Part shown: positions 1-13,429 of the stretch, piece after piece
Layout: the number at the start of each line of letters is the position of its first letter
How positions within the stretch are numbered: the first letter of the stretch is position 1
Source of the DNA: Rhyacichthys aspro
Lineage: Eukaryota; Chordata; Actinopteri; Gobiiformes; Rhyacichthyidae
DNA length: 64,000 nt
NCBI GenBank assembly: GCA_036850595.1
Contig: CM072161.1
Coordinates: 9,941,905-10,005,904 of the forward strand
Reading direction: 5' to 3'
Notes under the pieces: generated by a model
The model's input: the letters and a program-made list of their open reading frames with translations, nothing else
Told to the model about the DNA's origin: nothing
Databases searched by the model: none
Made by a program: the position numbers and the translations under genes

Positions 1-59
1 TTAAAATAACTGAAGAAGTAATGTACAGATTTGGAAGTAGAAAAGAATGACAGAACAGT

Positions 60-477
60 TTATAGGAAAGCGTCACACCATTCTTTTAGACAGCTGTAGC
101 AGTCCCTTTGCTGTTTGGAATTGGCTCCACAGGTATCCTTCAGCCAGTCCTGAAAAAGCTCCTCGTCTTTCTTAAGCACTAAAAACTGGCCAAGGACAAC
201 GTACGCCTGTGGAAATGTACAATTGAATTAAAACAACAATCTATGCATCTTAGAAGAACCAGTTTATCAGGTAAGGCTGGACTGGTTTCCAACAAGTCTA
301 CAATCACATCGATGAAAGAAACTGAACATATGAGGGATTGATGTGTGTTACCTTGTCAAAACCTTTCTCCTCCAGTCTTTTTCCAAGGACCTCTCCAATG
401 CCAGCCAGAGCCATCACGGGCTTCTCCCCCATAGGCTCGGCCACGAACTCTTTATGCTTTTGGGATGTGGACGACAT
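60..477 (-). CDS. banf1: Barrier-to-autointegration factor (BAF)
   Basis: Two coding exons, 352-477 (42 codons, starts MSSTSQKHKEF) and 60-206 (48 codons plus TAA), join in frame at a GT-AG intron to give 90 residues; the family is 89. BAF is a small dimeric protein that bridges double-stranded DNA, binds LEM-domain proteins and lamin A, and shapes the nuclear envelope after mitosis. The helix-hairpin-helix stretch around residues 20-40 (LAGIGEVLGKRLEEKGFDK) and the ending CLKEWCDAFL are diagnostic. The N-terminal Ser/Thr cluster is where VRK1 phosphorylates the human protein. A non-coding 5' exon probably starts at 1038, where a clean GTAAGT donor sits, and the acceptor is just above 508. 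The poly(A) site lies outside the window. Confidence 0.96.
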
Positions 478-1037
478 GGCTGATTTGAAGGCTTTCACAG
501 ATCAATCTCTGCTAAAAAATAAGTTTAAATAAGTCAGGGAATATATACAGAGAAGTGCAAGTTAATAAATTCAGATTATGGACTCTTTTTGAACACATTA
601 ACATATCTGATGTAGAAGTAACCGCTGTGTCCTACTACAGTCGTTAACGTAAAGCACATTTGTTTCGTTCAATAAGTAAAGAGGCACTCCCACTGTTGAA
701 ATGCGCGCCCAATATATTCCGTGCTAGAGGCTAACAGTAGCACGCATTAATTAGCTTCGAGAAGCCAATCCTTAGTTTCAGTTTCTAAATAAGTCACTGC
801 TGGTGAGCAGGGCATGTATACTATTTTAAATATTCACTAATACTCAAACAATACATTGCCTTAACGTGCTGCATTTATTTAGTAACGTAATACTTGAGCT
901 AGTTATTGTACCAAAGCTAAATTGGCAGGCGCCTCCTCAATGCTAACAAAGCTAAAAGGCTAGTTAAAAGGCGAGTTTACGCAAGGTACGCGTTAGTAAT
1001 TATCAGCTAGAGATGTGTACGTCTGTGCATAACTTAC

Positions 1038-1130
1038 CTTGCTCTGCTGTCTTGAGTTTGTTCAATCCTGGGAGGAAATGTTCTATAGTTTCAGTTTGAA
1101 GCTAGTCTTGCCCGGCGACCCACAGTGCTA
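1038..1130 (-). other. banf1: banf1 non-coding first exon and promoter area
   Basis: On the minus strand the sequence reads CAGAGCAAG followed by GTAAGTTATGC, a strong splice donor, about 560 bases upstream of the first coding exon. The right-hand edge (transcription start) is a guess. The surrounding 600-1200 holds no other frame I can support and is the likely promoter. Confidence 0.5.
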
Positions 1131-1199
1131 TGCGGCCACACAACGCGCTTACGTCACAGGACAAAGTTGACGTTACAAGAGTTTGCCCTGAGTTTAAAC

Positions 1200-1860
1200 T
1201 CGTAGGATTGTTATTGACACATACAATCTAGCTAGTCAGTGTTTGTTGCAATGATTGTGCCATTGAGGACTTAACAGACTTTCCCACTAATTAAACAGTT
1301 ACTCATTTCTATTAAGGAGATTAACAGGAATCTTATGAGTGCTACATACATACTTTATCTCATAATCTATTGACCTTCACTGTACCAAAATAAAAATAAA
1401 AAACCTTGCTGCTTATTTATACTGTTTTGGCTTTGTAAGAATATTCCATTCACAGTTGCATTCAGATGTAATTTCTTGCCATATGAATGCAGTTTTCTTA
1501 TAGTTGTATAATCAATACAACATTAAACACAACATTAAACTAAAGACAAGGAGCCTTACATGTCAGAAAAAAAGAAAAGAAAAAACAAGATAAAACAGCT
1601 GATCAAACACACTGATGGAACCATTTAAGACATTAAGTTTATGGCTTCAATTTTAAATGTATTTAATACTTTTTGCTACCACAAGTTACAGTATACAGAC
1701 AAGGATGCATAGTCATTTCAATTGCCATTATATAATTGTGCGCATTAATTTCCTTCTTTCTCAGACAGAAAACGTTTACATGACATTTTCTTCAGTCTCT
1801 GGGAATTGATAGTTCACAAATAGCTTTGTAAGTGCAACTAAGTGTAATTGTATAAGCAGT
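1200..1860 (-). other. prdx5 3' UTR and banf1/prdx5 spacer
   Basis: AT-rich, with no supported coding frame. The minus strand carries ATTAAA at 1662-1667, about 200 bases past the prdx5 stop, a plausible poly(A) signal. The part below about 1640 is spacer leading to the banf1 promoter. Confidence 0.4.
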
Positions 1861-1861
1861 C

Positions 1862-3487
1862 TCACAGCTGAGACAAAACATTGGATGCCAGACTGCAGGT
1901 CAGCCCAGTTCCATCAGGCTCCACATTGATCTTCTTCACCACACCATCCTCCACCAACATGGCATATCTGAAACATGGCGCATATTCCAGTCACTAGCTG
2001 ACTCTTCATTGGTGCTTGTCATAAATTTTGTTAAAATCTTTCCTTACCTTTTGGAACGCTTGTTCCCAAGAATCTGCACAAGTTGATCACTGTCAATTAA
2101 CAAATCGACTTCCTAAAAACACCAAGAGGAAATTAGATTAAAATGAAGAATCAGGAAGCTTGTATATAAACAATTTTATTTTTACTTTTGTGAACGCTCC
2201 AGTGGGATCAGCCAGCATTCGAATCTGCAACATATGTGTGTATATATGTTTTGTCATTCTAACGCTAGCAAATATGAAACAAGCATCACACATAGTCTAT
2301 TGTTACTACCTTCCCGTCAGCTCCATGCTCTTTTCCCCAGGCAGCCATGACAAATGCATCATTGACTGAGATGCAGGCTATCTCTTGTATACCTTTACCC
2401 TTCAAGTCCCCAGCCTGTTGCACAAAACCTGGGAGATGTGTCTAAAAGCAATAACATAGTTTGGTAAGGGATGTCGACATAACACAGTTCTCTTTAAAAA
2501 AAAAATTACACAAAAGAGTTAAATTCACCTTGGAGCAGCCAGGAGTAAAAGCTCCAGGAACAGCAAAGAGAATGCCTTTCTTTCCCTTGAAAAGCTGATC
2601 CATTGCCACTTTATTTCCTGGCTCTCCCTCTTGGACCTCCACTGCTGGAAGAGAATCACCAACCTGGTAAGATTAGGGGAATAAACAGAAAGTGAAAAGG
2701 AAAGAACAGAGAAAAATCAAATCTTATTTAAATATGCATTGTTGCTCCTGGACGCTGGAGGGCGCCAAACATATTTACTCGGCGCTCTTTAAAGGTTAAA
2801 ATGGCTGAATGACTTCTAAATTTCAGGGAATATTTGACATACTTAGGTTTTAAAAAAGCACTATTGTGTTACTGTTCTGACAAATAACACAGGTTGCATT
2901 GGTCCAGAGTTACTCCATGTGTCGTCAAATGTTGCTAAAGTAGCTAACATAAGTAGCCTGCATCAACTATGAAGTTGTGCAAGTAGACTGCAGTGATGTT
3001 TGGTAGTAAGGTTTATTTTGAAATATTGCATGCAGCTTTAAGCAACCAAACATTAGAGGGCAACGACTGCAACATGGTCTGCTAATGAATAGCTATATAT
3101 AGCATGAAACTGATCAGTCAATCGATAGCCAGATAATCATTTACGACTTGAAAGACTACTTGCAAATGATGTGGAGGTGTTTCGAGTTTTAGTATTCGCC
3201 CTGTAGAACAAAAATGAGCTCTAGAATTAGCCAAAGTGCTGTCATGGCGACGGTACCACGGAGAGATAACTAAATGGAGAGAAACAACCACAGAGCTACT
3301 TTCATTCATAAATAAAACGACGCGAGTGGCTAGCCTCCGTGCATAAAACACCTATCATTTCGAGCTAACCTTGCAAAACGCACGTATTTCGTACCTGAAT
3401 GGGCATTTTGACGACAGAAGAGGAGTGCAGCAGCCTAGCGGACTGGACGACCCGTGTGCTTCTCAAGACCTTAATAGAAAACATCAT
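1862..3487 (-). CDS. prdx5: Peroxiredoxin 5 (atypical 2-Cys)
   Basis: Six exons (3395-3487, 2529-2663, 2310-2441, 2186-2224, 2048-2112, 1862-1967) sum to 570 bases, 189 residues. The enzyme reduces hydrogen peroxide, alkyl hydroperoxides and peroxynitrite using thioredoxin. The peroxidatic cysteine sits in VPGAFTPGCSK in exon 2. The resolving cysteine is in the last exon, in GTGLTCSLASN. Exon 1 encodes MMFSIKVLRSTRVVQSAR, a basic, amphipathic, acid-free mitochondrial presequence; a second in-frame Met (KMPIQ, residue 28) would give the short form. The C-terminus SQL is the peroxisomal PTS1 also used by the mammalian protein. The ATG doublet at 3482-3487 decides the start. The esrra poly(A) site lies only about 450 bases upstream, so the promoter is squeezed between the two genes. 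Confidence 0.95.
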
Positions 3488-3499
3488 CGGAAGCTAACG

Positions 3500-3930
3500 G
3501 CCCATGTAGCTATAGTTGTCCAAACTGCGCAGGCTTTTGCAGGACGCACGGTGTCCTGTCTGTCTGAAGAATGGCTTGGTGTGTGCCTATTCGTGTCTTC
3601 CGTCTCTGGGTCAGACCAGACACACCTCAAAATGAGTTTACGTTACCGACTGTCCTAGATTAAGGCTGACTGACACAGAAAGCTGAATGTATTCCGTGCG
3701 CCATCTGGTAACAAATGGCTTAAGTCAATTAACTAGCCTACTGTTGGGTATCAAAGCTTTAATCGTCCCAAACCAACATTTTAGTCACTTAAATCTTGTT
3801 TTTTTTTATGTAATTTTGACTTTTCCCCCCCAGAAGTTTAATCAGGCTCCTCTTCAGGCAACATCCTTTCCTCACATCACTCATCCAGACACTTAAAATC
3901 ACCAATAGGGAGAGACAACAAAAATGAAAT
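3500..3930 (-). promoter_or_regulatory. prdx5 upstream region
   Basis: This gap separates prdx5 exon 1 from the esrra poly(A) signal and must hold the prdx5 promoter and 5' UTR. I see no TATA box at a convincing place and no further exon. Confidence 0.35.
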
Positions 3931-3945
3931 GTGGTGGTGTGTCCA

Positions 3946-6574
3946 TTTATTACACAACACAAAGCACCTACAGTAATCCACCCAGTGTTGTGGCAAAGAG
4001 TGGAAGATCACTTTTCACAGTGATTTTTACGTGGACATGTTCAGACAAGGACAACAAACTTTGAACAAAAAAAACAAACAAAAAAACCTGCCTACACAGA
4101 GAAATTCACAGCCAATATCACACACAGAAAATAAAGTAGTGTCAGCAAACAACAGTAAATTGAGTAAAAAATAGAATTTAATCATTTAAATAGTCTTTCA
4201 AAGTACAAACATTGATTTGAAGCTCTAAATAAAGTGTAGCTATTCTTCATTTCACCTAGTAATGTTAAATTTACAAGGACATATGAGGTTTGGTAAATTA
4301 TTGTATTGCTCATTAATTTCAATGCGCACATATTAAATAGACTCTACAAATGACTGTATAATTTCAACAATGACACTAGAAATCCCTTCTAACCAACCCA
4401 ATGTACCTAGACACATTTTATGCAAATAAAAAAATCTTTGAACCAGGCCCCATTTCCAAATTACCAATATTGTATTCAATAAAAATGATGAGCCAAAACC
4501 AAATTAAATTGAAAACCACTTGTAAGCTTTACAGACATTTTCAGTATCGGACATTTGAAGGATTTGACAGGAGAAGAAATGAAAAAAAAAAACTTTAGTA
4601 GTCCTGTAAATGACCTGCAGTGCTCGGAGCTGCTCTGTTCATGATGCCAAATAAAGGAAACTCGTAACATATCGCTCTATGTGCGATATGTGTAAGATAC
4701 CGTACCATTTGCCAACAAGATGTATAATGAAGTGGAAACAAAATTTGTTTGATACATGGATCAATAGATCAAAAGCCAGAATGAAAAAACACAATTTTCT
4801 CAAATGGGTTTTTGGCCATCCGGCACACTGCCTTCTGAGGTAGCCCTGTAGCCTGATCCCACACATGACAATCATCTTCATCAAACACACAACTTGCATT
4901 GAAAAAGCAGAATCCAAAACATTCTGAATGAACAGCATCATTTTAGTACCAAACCCACAACAGTGTCAAATCCAAATAAAGTACCCTTAAGCCCTGGTAA
5001 AGCAGATGTAATTTTTGTTGTGTCAATACACTTTAAGCTGCACAAATACAATTAATGGGGAAATGTATATCTGCTGGCTTTACTATTCCTTCATAAATTG
5101 CATGTTTCTATTCATTTAAATGGAACTGTACATGGCTAAAAGACTACTGGCCCCTGGGCCTCTAAATATAATGTATATCTGATGGTTCATTTCAGATAAT
5201 TGTAGCTGTGTATGTGAAGCTCTCAATATTGACAGTTAACTGTAATTGCACAAACTTAAAATAGAAGTAGTAATAGGACAATGAAAGACAGGATGTTAAC
5301 ATCCAAAGGGAAAGTGTTGCATATGTTGCTTTTTTTATGTTGCCCTGAACCCTTTACGGGCACTTACATGTTTACTTGACAAATATACAGAGAGGGAAAA
5401 AAGGATCTTAATGATCTCAACAAACTCTTTCTTGCTGCAGAAAAGGATACATTTTATAATACAACCACCAAGCTGGGTCTTTAGATCAGTGTAACAAATT
5501 ACAGCCCACAAATCAAACAGGTCACCAACAATTTGTACAATTTGTGAACAGCACCGCTGCCTAAGTCAAAAATAGTAATTAAGATCTAGCATGAGAACTG
5601 TAAAAAAATGGATCAGGCAAAAGTCCACTGTCTTAGACTTTTAGGTCAAACAGTTTTTTTTCCCACCTTCGGAGGAGCTCATTGGTTTGGACTGGACGGG
5701 TGCTCACACCCGCTCCTATGGAAGCCAGATTTTTGTGTGCCAGTAGGACTTATATATATTAGCTTCTGGGTGGAACCTTTTTTTAGTGCATATATGTATA
5801 TATAATTGTAATATGCACATCTACTGATGTATTGTTAAATTGCACAAGTTTAAAAAAAGCATTATTTGTTACATTTTATACAAGAGGTTTCCAGCTCTAG
5901 TTTCAGAATGTCCACAAGTACTGCTGTAATTAACAATGGCTCTAAATGTATTCAACCAGCATTTCAAACCCAAAGGTACAGCACTTGGGTTCCAGAACAG
6001 TTGCAGTCAACTGTATATGCACAGGGGATTTCATCTTTTATCCACATTTTAAATGTGACAATAAGCCATTATATTGCTTTTACTATATTGCAAGTAATTC
6101 CTATGGATTTGCCTACAACAGCACTAATCTAGAACACTGGATACAAGCTCTTCATGTGCATCTGACCCAACACTGGACCCGATCCTGCCAGATACATGTT
6201 ATTATGGCTTCCATGAGGAGAGATTGCATTTTTTAAAAAGGTACTAAAGCCATGATTGCCGTCTGTCGTAGCTCCAACTCAGTGTTCGTCAGTGGTTCTT
6301 CAACTGAAGATTAATGCAGTGAACACAAAATGGAAAAGTAGTCTGGCAATGTTTTCACATTTGTTGCACTAGAAGCCATTTGTTCAAGTTTGGCAATCAC
6401 ACCTCACCAGGGGTAGCCAAGTCTTACTTCAGGTCAGGACTACATTTTTTAGAGCAACCCATTGGGAAATGTTCTGCTGCTTATTTATTCCATAATAACT
6501 TATTTCCTTTATCATTCTTGAAGATCTCTGTTGGGAAGTTAGACACACCCGTACTCGGTCAGTTTTGTTTTTCT
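3946..6574 (-). other. esrra: esrra 3' UTR
   Basis: About 2.6 kb without introns follows the esrra stop codon. AATAAA on the minus strand (TTTATT at 3946-3951) is the likely poly(A) signal. Plus-strand open frames here, for example 5866-6132 and 5946-6236, lack splice context and resemble no protein I know. The long AU-rich UTR suggests post-transcriptional control, but I cannot name binding sites. Confidence 0.6.
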
Positions 6575-9343
6575 CTAGGGTGAGTCCATCATGGCTTCCA
6601 GCATCTCCAGAAATAGTTTGTGCATGGGTACGCCACCACGGGTCTTGATGCTGTAGAAGGTGGTAAGAGCACGACCTGCAGTCTGTCTTAATAGAGGCAA
6701 TGTTAAAAGGAGGCGTCCTGCCCGCTGGGGGTCGTCTGGGCGCCGCTGACATTCAAGCTCCAGCAGAGCCTGGTGAAGGAGGTCCCGCAGCTTCTGCACA
6801 GCCTCCATATCCTCAATGTAAACAGAATCTAAAAGAACAGCACAAAACACATAGTAAGACTGTAAAGTTGATCTAAATGTTGTCTGGTTGCAAGAATCAC
6901 TAACTAATATTTCACTTTATTTACACAAGCAGTTGAACTGTGGTGCCAGCAGGACAACATCTGCTACAGATTGTAAACTTGACTGTAGTTCTGTATGTAT
7001 TTTTACACAATGGCAGTAATCTCATCTCATTTCATAGCCTCTATTTGATAATTCAGTCAATTAATCTAAAAAAAACCCAAAATACCTGAGTTAGTGAGAG
7101 CTATGGCTTTGAGCATAACAAACTCCTCCCGGTCCAAGTTAAGGGCACGGAAACGACGAGCAAGTTGACTAATTGCCGCATTTAGCTCGGTGAGTCCCGC
7201 AGCTCGTGACATCTCTTCATCAAGGACAAAATCCTCTGCGAATACAACCTCATCCTCACAACCCAGGGAACGATACGCAACCCCCAACACCAGCACCTCC
7301 AGCCAAACTGACTGCAGCACAGACATCTGGTCTGCTAGGGACAGTGACAGAAAGCCTGTGGGAGGGCAGACAGATGGGTAGAAAAAAATTCAATTTTAAT
7401 GCATAGCAGGCAAAACATCATGTTCCCTTTTGCTCATGGAAGAACCTCTTTATGTAGCAGTGGTAAGTGACCCAACATAGTCTTTTAATTTACTACACAA
7501 ACTGTTTAAATAACAATCTCACCTATATCTAAAACTGGAAATTAACAAATGCTCTTCATAATGCTTCAGTAATTTAAGTGGCCCTATAAATTTCCCAGCC
7601 ATTAAAGTCATGTTCACATAAGCCACTTTAAATTTGTCAGTGATTGTCCTTATGGTTTTAATGAAACATAACCAAACAAATTTATTCCTAGTTTGTCAAA
7701 CAAGAATCACTACATCTCTTGTTGTTACTGCCACTACCTACATATTTTACTATTGATGCACACATACCAGGAATGTGTTTGGCCCAGCCGATGATAACCA
7801 CCAGTTCTCGGTCAGCGAGATCACAGAGAGTGGTGAGCGTGCGCTGGGCTGTGTCAGGCTGCAGAGGATCAGGCATGGCAAATAATTTTTCAGGCTCGGC
7901 CACAAGCAGATGGGACACAATGATGTTTGAGGAACCTAGGTCACAAGAATAAACATAATTGTAATGAGGTAACACAGTTTCCAAAAAAATACTGTACAGT
8001 TCAAAAACTAAAAATATTACCAGAGGACACTATTCGGTCACAATTTCTAGCCTTGTGTGTTACTTTAAAAAATACTCCACAGACCTTGTTGTACAATCAA
8101 TGCTATAAAAGAAGCTTTGCAGCTGAACATACATGAAGCAGACCACTATAAGGATTTACTTGTTAAAACACAGTGGTTGGTAATAGCAAATATTGTCCCC
8201 AAAACGCACCTTTTTCACTCTCTTTTGTAAGTGGTAAAGGGGCACTCTGATATGTTGCATTTTCCACATCTGGACGCCTCTTGTACTTCTGTCGTCCCCC
8301 TCTGACTCTGTCGAGGCGAACTCCTACATCATAAAACATTATATCATCTCAATGCATGCCAGAGAATAAACAGTGTTTCAAACACCAGTGCAACAACCAG
8401 CAGCAACAAGTTTTGTCAGTTATTAGGCTGCATACCATCAGCACTCACCCTCTTTTAACATGCCTACTTTGAGGCACTTGGTGAAGCGGCATGCCTGGCA
8501 AGCCTTTCTGCGCCTTTTGGTGATTTCACACTCATTTGATGCTGGACAGCTGTATTCAATGTTACCTAAAGGGGAAAACAGACAAAGACAATTCAGTTTA
8601 GAAGACAAATTATAATCTGAAAGGATTTTTTTTTTTTTTCCTCACCTCTCTTTAAAAGTTAGCCATTCACTCTATTAAATAGCCACACATATAGTCATGC
8701 TTAGGGACTTCATAGTTTGTGTAAGGAAACTGTATAAACCAGATGGGCAGGTTGCAGACAGTGCATTGAGTTATGTTTTCAAAAAACTATGAAAACATGT
8801 GGGGCTTAGCAACTCCAAGTACGTATATGAAAATGTCCAAATGGCAAACCCTGTTTTTTTAAATCCATATACAGCCCAAGTTTGATAGAGGTTGAACTTT
8901 ATTGATCTTGGCATTGATACACTGCACCTACGCCTACATTATCACACTTCAACACAATACACACCTTGAATGGTTCTCTTGAAGAAAGCTTTGCAGGCTT
9001 CACATGAGGCCACGCCGTAGTGGTAACCGGAGGCAACATCACCACAAACTAAACACAGCCTCTTGGGTAGTGTGCTAAGGGCATACTTGCAACGCCCCGC
9101 TCCATTTCCTGTGGAGCCTTCTTCTGCTCCATCGCCACCTTCGTCCTTAAAGTGACAACGTAAAGCTGGTGTGTAGAGTGGAGGAGAGTATCGCTTCGTG
9201 CCATCTCCTCTGGGTCCTCCACCTCCACTCTGTGATGAGTCTGAGGAGGCTCCTCCTGGGCTGGTGCGTCCTCCTCCGCCTCCTTCTGGACTGCTCGGCT
9301 CTGCCTTTATGTAGACATCTGACCGACGCTCCCTGGAAGACAT
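6575..9343 (-). CDS. esrra: Estrogen-related receptor alpha (NR3B1)
   Basis: Six exons (8965-9343, 8449-8565, 8210-8323, 7768-7935, 7086-7355, 6575-6828) sum to 1302 bases, 433 residues; the human protein has 423. It is a ligand-independent nuclear receptor that, with PGC-1 coactivators, drives mitochondrial and fatty-acid oxidation genes. The N-terminus has YIKAEPSSP, the phospho-sumoylation motif of ERRs. The DNA-binding domain begins LCLVCGDVASGYHYG, with P-box CEACKAFFKRT and second finger CEITKRRRKACQAC, followed by the C-terminal extension VRLDRVRGGRQKYKRRP. The ligand-binding domain follows (SHLLVAEPEKLFAMPDP onward) and ends with the AF-2 helix HKLFLEMLEAMMD plus SP. The N-terminal region is longer and richer in Gly/Ser than in mammals. 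The start MSSRERR follows an acceptor at about 9348, so 5' exons are non-coding. Confidence 0.97.
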
Positions 9344-9349
9344 GATATC

Positions 9350-12300
9350 TACAAGCAAAATAATCACACGTTAAAATCAATACGAGTACGCTGATGCAAA
9401 GCTTCTACCTTGGAAACCACTCAAATTACCAAACCCTAAATTTGCTTGCTCTCTTTAAGGTGCTGTATGTTTCTAGATGGTATATTCAAACAAACCCAAC
9501 CATTTTCAGGAGATGGGCGTTTCAAGATTGCTGATTCTGCCCATCAATGACATCAATCAGAAGGTACTATAGTCCTTATCTTTACATTCACTACTTCAAA
9601 TCATAACTCCTTACATAAACTGTGCAGGCAAAGCCATTCATTGTTATGTCTTTGTCCATTGCAGTGGGTATTTTTCCGTGGCCAAGGTGACTGGATGAAG
9701 GTCACCTATAAATAACGACTGCTCTTCAGTATTCTGACACATAACTTGGAGTATATTCGGGCAAGTATTTGGCACTGCAGTACCTTCACTGACAGCTACT
9801 CTGCAGATTGAGATATGTTGGCCATTGTGGGCTCTGTGCCGTCATTAAAGCTTCAGTCCAGTTAAGCCAAGTGGATCAACTAATCAACTTGGGAGTCTTT
9901 TTCCTCCAGTACACATATGTGAAAACAGCTACAACTGTTTCTGCACTTTTGTCCTCTGGGATGGCCAATTGTCCATTAGAGCAGCCCACTGAAAATATAA
10001 TGCTTCCAGATCAGTGTTCAAAGTTCCCTGGACTCAAGTGTGTGTGTGTGTAATATATATATATATAAAATTATATAATTATATATCCCCGTGTCTGTAG
10101 TAATTGCTGTTATAATCATTACACCACATTGATCTGTCCAGTAGAAGCAGGAACATGTGTACTTCATTTGGAGTTTGCCCTCTCAACTTCAACGTATCTC
10201 TGCGGCAACAAACAGCCACACTTAATGTACTTTATTGTATCTTCACTTGCTTAAATTCTGTAAGGTACTCAATTGTCATCACAAAACAATCACAACAATT
10301 TAGACACAGTCAATGTAATAAAAGTATTAAACTTTCTAAAGTTAGTCTTAATCTCCCCACGACCATGTGCACCGTTGGACAGTTCAATGACTAACCTTCT
10401 CTGGGAGCAAACACTGGGGCAACACTCGGGAATTCAAAAACAGATGGACAAGTCACTTGTTAACAGTACAAATAACATAACCATCTCATTAAGGGCTGCT
10501 AAACTGGCTCAGTGTTGTCACGTAAACAAACAATTTACCAGCATGTTTTGGGTAGCTAGCGTTAGCATCAAACGCGAAAGATAACTGGGTTAGCAGCAGA
10601 TAGCTGGTTAGCTTGTGGTGGCTAATGCTAGCGTTAACTCCAATTCTGAGTCACCAAAGCTGCGTGAGGTAACGCTATATCAAGCCTTATTATGGCTCAC
10701 ACCAGAGTACATCTTACCTACAGTAATTTGGTCTCTCACTGGACGGATATCATGGCACACATTTAAAGACAGTTATTCCCAGCGCTGGCTAACGCGTGTA
10801 GGTTGTGTGTTGTGATGGGCCGGGCTACAGTCGGCTTTCTCCAACAGCTGGAGGTAATAAAGGATGAATTAAAGTCGCTACAACACGTCGCACTTTACCA
10901 TGCACCTCCTGTTGTTTACGGCCAACAGCTCTCTCAGTGGGCTGTCAAACCCCACACAAACAGTACTGTTGCCTTATTTAGTACCAAACTCCATTGAACC
11001 AACACCTTCAATATACTTTCACACAAGATCACTAATTTAGTATCTATTTAGCATATTCTCAATACAATTATATAAGATCTTAATATGCCACACAATGTCT
11101 TCTTTTGGCTCTGTTGGCATTTTATAATTAATATCTCAATGATTTATTTGCCTTCTACAAAGCAATGTCTAATATAGTAATAATTTAATCCAACATCTAA
11201 TATATTCAGTCAACGCATGTCTGTTCTTTAGATGATCTGGAAATTCAAGGTGACAGTTTTCCAGTCACAATGCTGCTCTCCTTCGTAGAAGGTTATCTAC
11301 CACAGCACTAATGTTAAGCATATTAATGGTCTTCTGCAGCTGCCTGTTCAGAACGAGAGTAAAACATGTCATAAAATAATGCATCCTTTCATTTAGAAAT
11401 ATTGGGTTTGCAACTGGATTGGCACTAAACAACAGCACCTTTAATAACCGTGGCTCATAACATAATATATGCAGCCTGTCTGGTGGTCGATAATTTAAGT
11501 TCAACTAAAAATGAGACACATCCTGCCTTTTCCAGGACTGTATTATTCACGGGGCTGTATTTAAGTCTGGCATTAGCCAAACATTGTTACAGCAAAAACA
11601 ACTCCAGTAACTACAACCTTTTGAATTCAACATGGGACAGAGTCATTTTCTATATTAGAAACTCTACAATATGATAGGCAGGCTTTCCAATGCTTTTAAC
11701 TGAACACACTTGCAGCAACCAGTAATTAGCTTAGAAATGGTACAATAGAAAAAGAAAGAAGTGCCTGTGGATTACCTGTTCACTGACCTGTAGTTTGAAG
11801 TTTACTGTTTTGTCTGACAGCAGCTCAGAGAAGTGCTCGAGGTTTTTGAAGGTATCAGGACACCTGTAAAGGAAACATAGTCTGTAAGTACTAAACCAAG
11901 TTAAGGATATCACAACCATGTCAAGCTGTAATTTGCGTCAATAATGACCATAATGTCCAAACATTGGTTCTAAAAGATTATGTTCTTAAGTACAGTGCCA
12001 AAGTTCACACTTTGAGGGCACATATAGAAACAGCCATATACTTGGCATAGTATAGAGGCAGTTTTAAAATAACTTAAACTGTATGTGTACAGATTTCTGC
12101 ACACTAGTCCAGTTCCCTCCCCCTAACATGCACCACACACTCCAAAGGTCACAGCCACAGGAATGCTTGAAGGACAGTCAGAGTGAAGCCAACACCTTGT
12201 CCCTCACTCATAGAGACTTGTATAGGTTGAAGTTTACTAATAAGTCTGTAAATTATTAAATAGGCTTGATACATTTTAAGATAAGTTAACTCATCCCATC

Positions 12301-13299
12301 GAGACCAAATTGATGATTTAATCTCTTCTAGAAAATAATATAAATATATATCTGTTACAGTAATAAAGCAGCAGATATAAAATGTAATTGAGAGCTTTTT
12401 GTTAAGTCAAAAAAACTAATGGTAATCACCTGTTAAAAAAAGGTTAAACTCCCTTTTAAAATCTGCACTTCTTAGTCTCTACTTGACAAGCCAAAAGTCA
12501 CAATGCATAAACTTCCGATGTCTTCATCTATTTTAAAACTCCATTTCGCAGATTGTGGAGGAGCAGCGGTGGTCTCTATCTCCGATAATGAGTAGAGGCT
12601 AGAGAAAAGTCAGATTCTGGGTTTTGCATGCGGCGCACGGCGGAGACGAGGAGAACAGCACCCAAGGGTGACCTTGCCTACTGATCTCGGACCGGTGAAA
12701 GGTTAATTGCCAAAGTAGATTATACCTTTAGATCCGCGGTCTCAATCCCGGTCCAGGAGGCTTGGTAACTAGCAAATGTCAGTACGTTGAGACAAAGAGC
12801 AAAAAATCAGCGCGGATCATTACAAACCTCTACTCAGTTTAGTTTGATGACTGCAGCTGTACTGTTGAAGTACAAAACAATAAGCCACACGAGGATTATT
12901 TACAGATTCCTATAAAGAAACCAAAGGCTGCGATGCTCTTTGTCATTTTTAAATGTTGGCACTAAAATATAAAACTGATGCGTGTTAGCTGGAAACAGAA
13001 GATAAAACACAACAAGCAGTGATTGATAGAACCCCTCGGTGGGTAATTTAGAAGTGTTGTGTCAGCTGAACTGTCGCAGCTTTTAGCCTAATGACAATTA
13101 TTATCGCACAATATAGGCTCAGCTGCTGTGTTTTCTCCAGCTGCTCAATGCCCCTACCCCCAATAATAACGTGGCCATGCAAACTTAGCTTCGCACATAA
13201 GCTCCGGCTAAGACATCGGGCATCGCGACAAAGAGGCTAACTGCAGCAAACCCGTGAAGCACACTCTTTATTAACTGTATGCCAGGTGAGAGTACTTAC
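9350..13299 (-). other. esrra: esrra first intron(s) / 5' region
   Basis: About 4 kb between the first coding exon and a presumed first exon. It holds a TG/TA microsatellite (10039-10067) and an exact ERR half-site TGAAGGTCA at 9696-9704. A possible small exon at 11774-11861 on the minus strand (acceptor TTTACAG, donor GAACAG before GTAATC) is open in one frame, but I could not join it in frame to anything. The many short open frames around 9.8-11.7 kb look like chance. Confidence 0.4.
10039..10067. repeat. (TG)n(TA)n microsatellite
   Basis: A TG run followed by a TA run in the esrra 5' region. Shorter (TA)n runs occur near 24555, 36066 and 41759. Confidence 0.85.
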
Positions 13300-13420
13300 G
13301 GGTGTATGCACAAACATCGCAGTCTTGCTTTTATCTGAAGTAAGCCCAGTCCACAGTTGGTTTAACCGGTTTGCCGCCGCCGTCCCAGCATCACAGCGCT
13401 GCTAGGGGAACATTTCAACG
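13300..13420 (-). other. esrra: Presumed esrra non-coding first exon and promoter
   Basis: A strong donor (minus strand CACCC before GTAAGTACTC, exon edge at 13300) follows a GC-richer block containing GCCGCCGCCG repeats, as in a CpG-type promoter. No reading frame starting here continues into esrra, so it would be 5' UTR. The assignment to esrra rests on position and strand only. Confidence 0.45.
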
Positions 13421-13429
13421 TTAACGGGG

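Noticed and set aside
3118..3351. Minus-strand frame starting MFYARRLATR as a prdx5 presequence
   Set aside because: It does not splice in frame to exon 2, while exon 3395-3487 does and ends in a clean donor.
5866..6236. Two overlapping plus-strand frames
   Set aside because: They lie inside the esrra 3' UTR, lack splice context and resemble no known protein.
11731..11919. Frame containing CPDTFKNLEHFSELLSDK as a separate gene
   Set aside because: One short open block with splice-like edges; no partner exon or start could be joined in frame, so it is kept only as a possible 5' exon.
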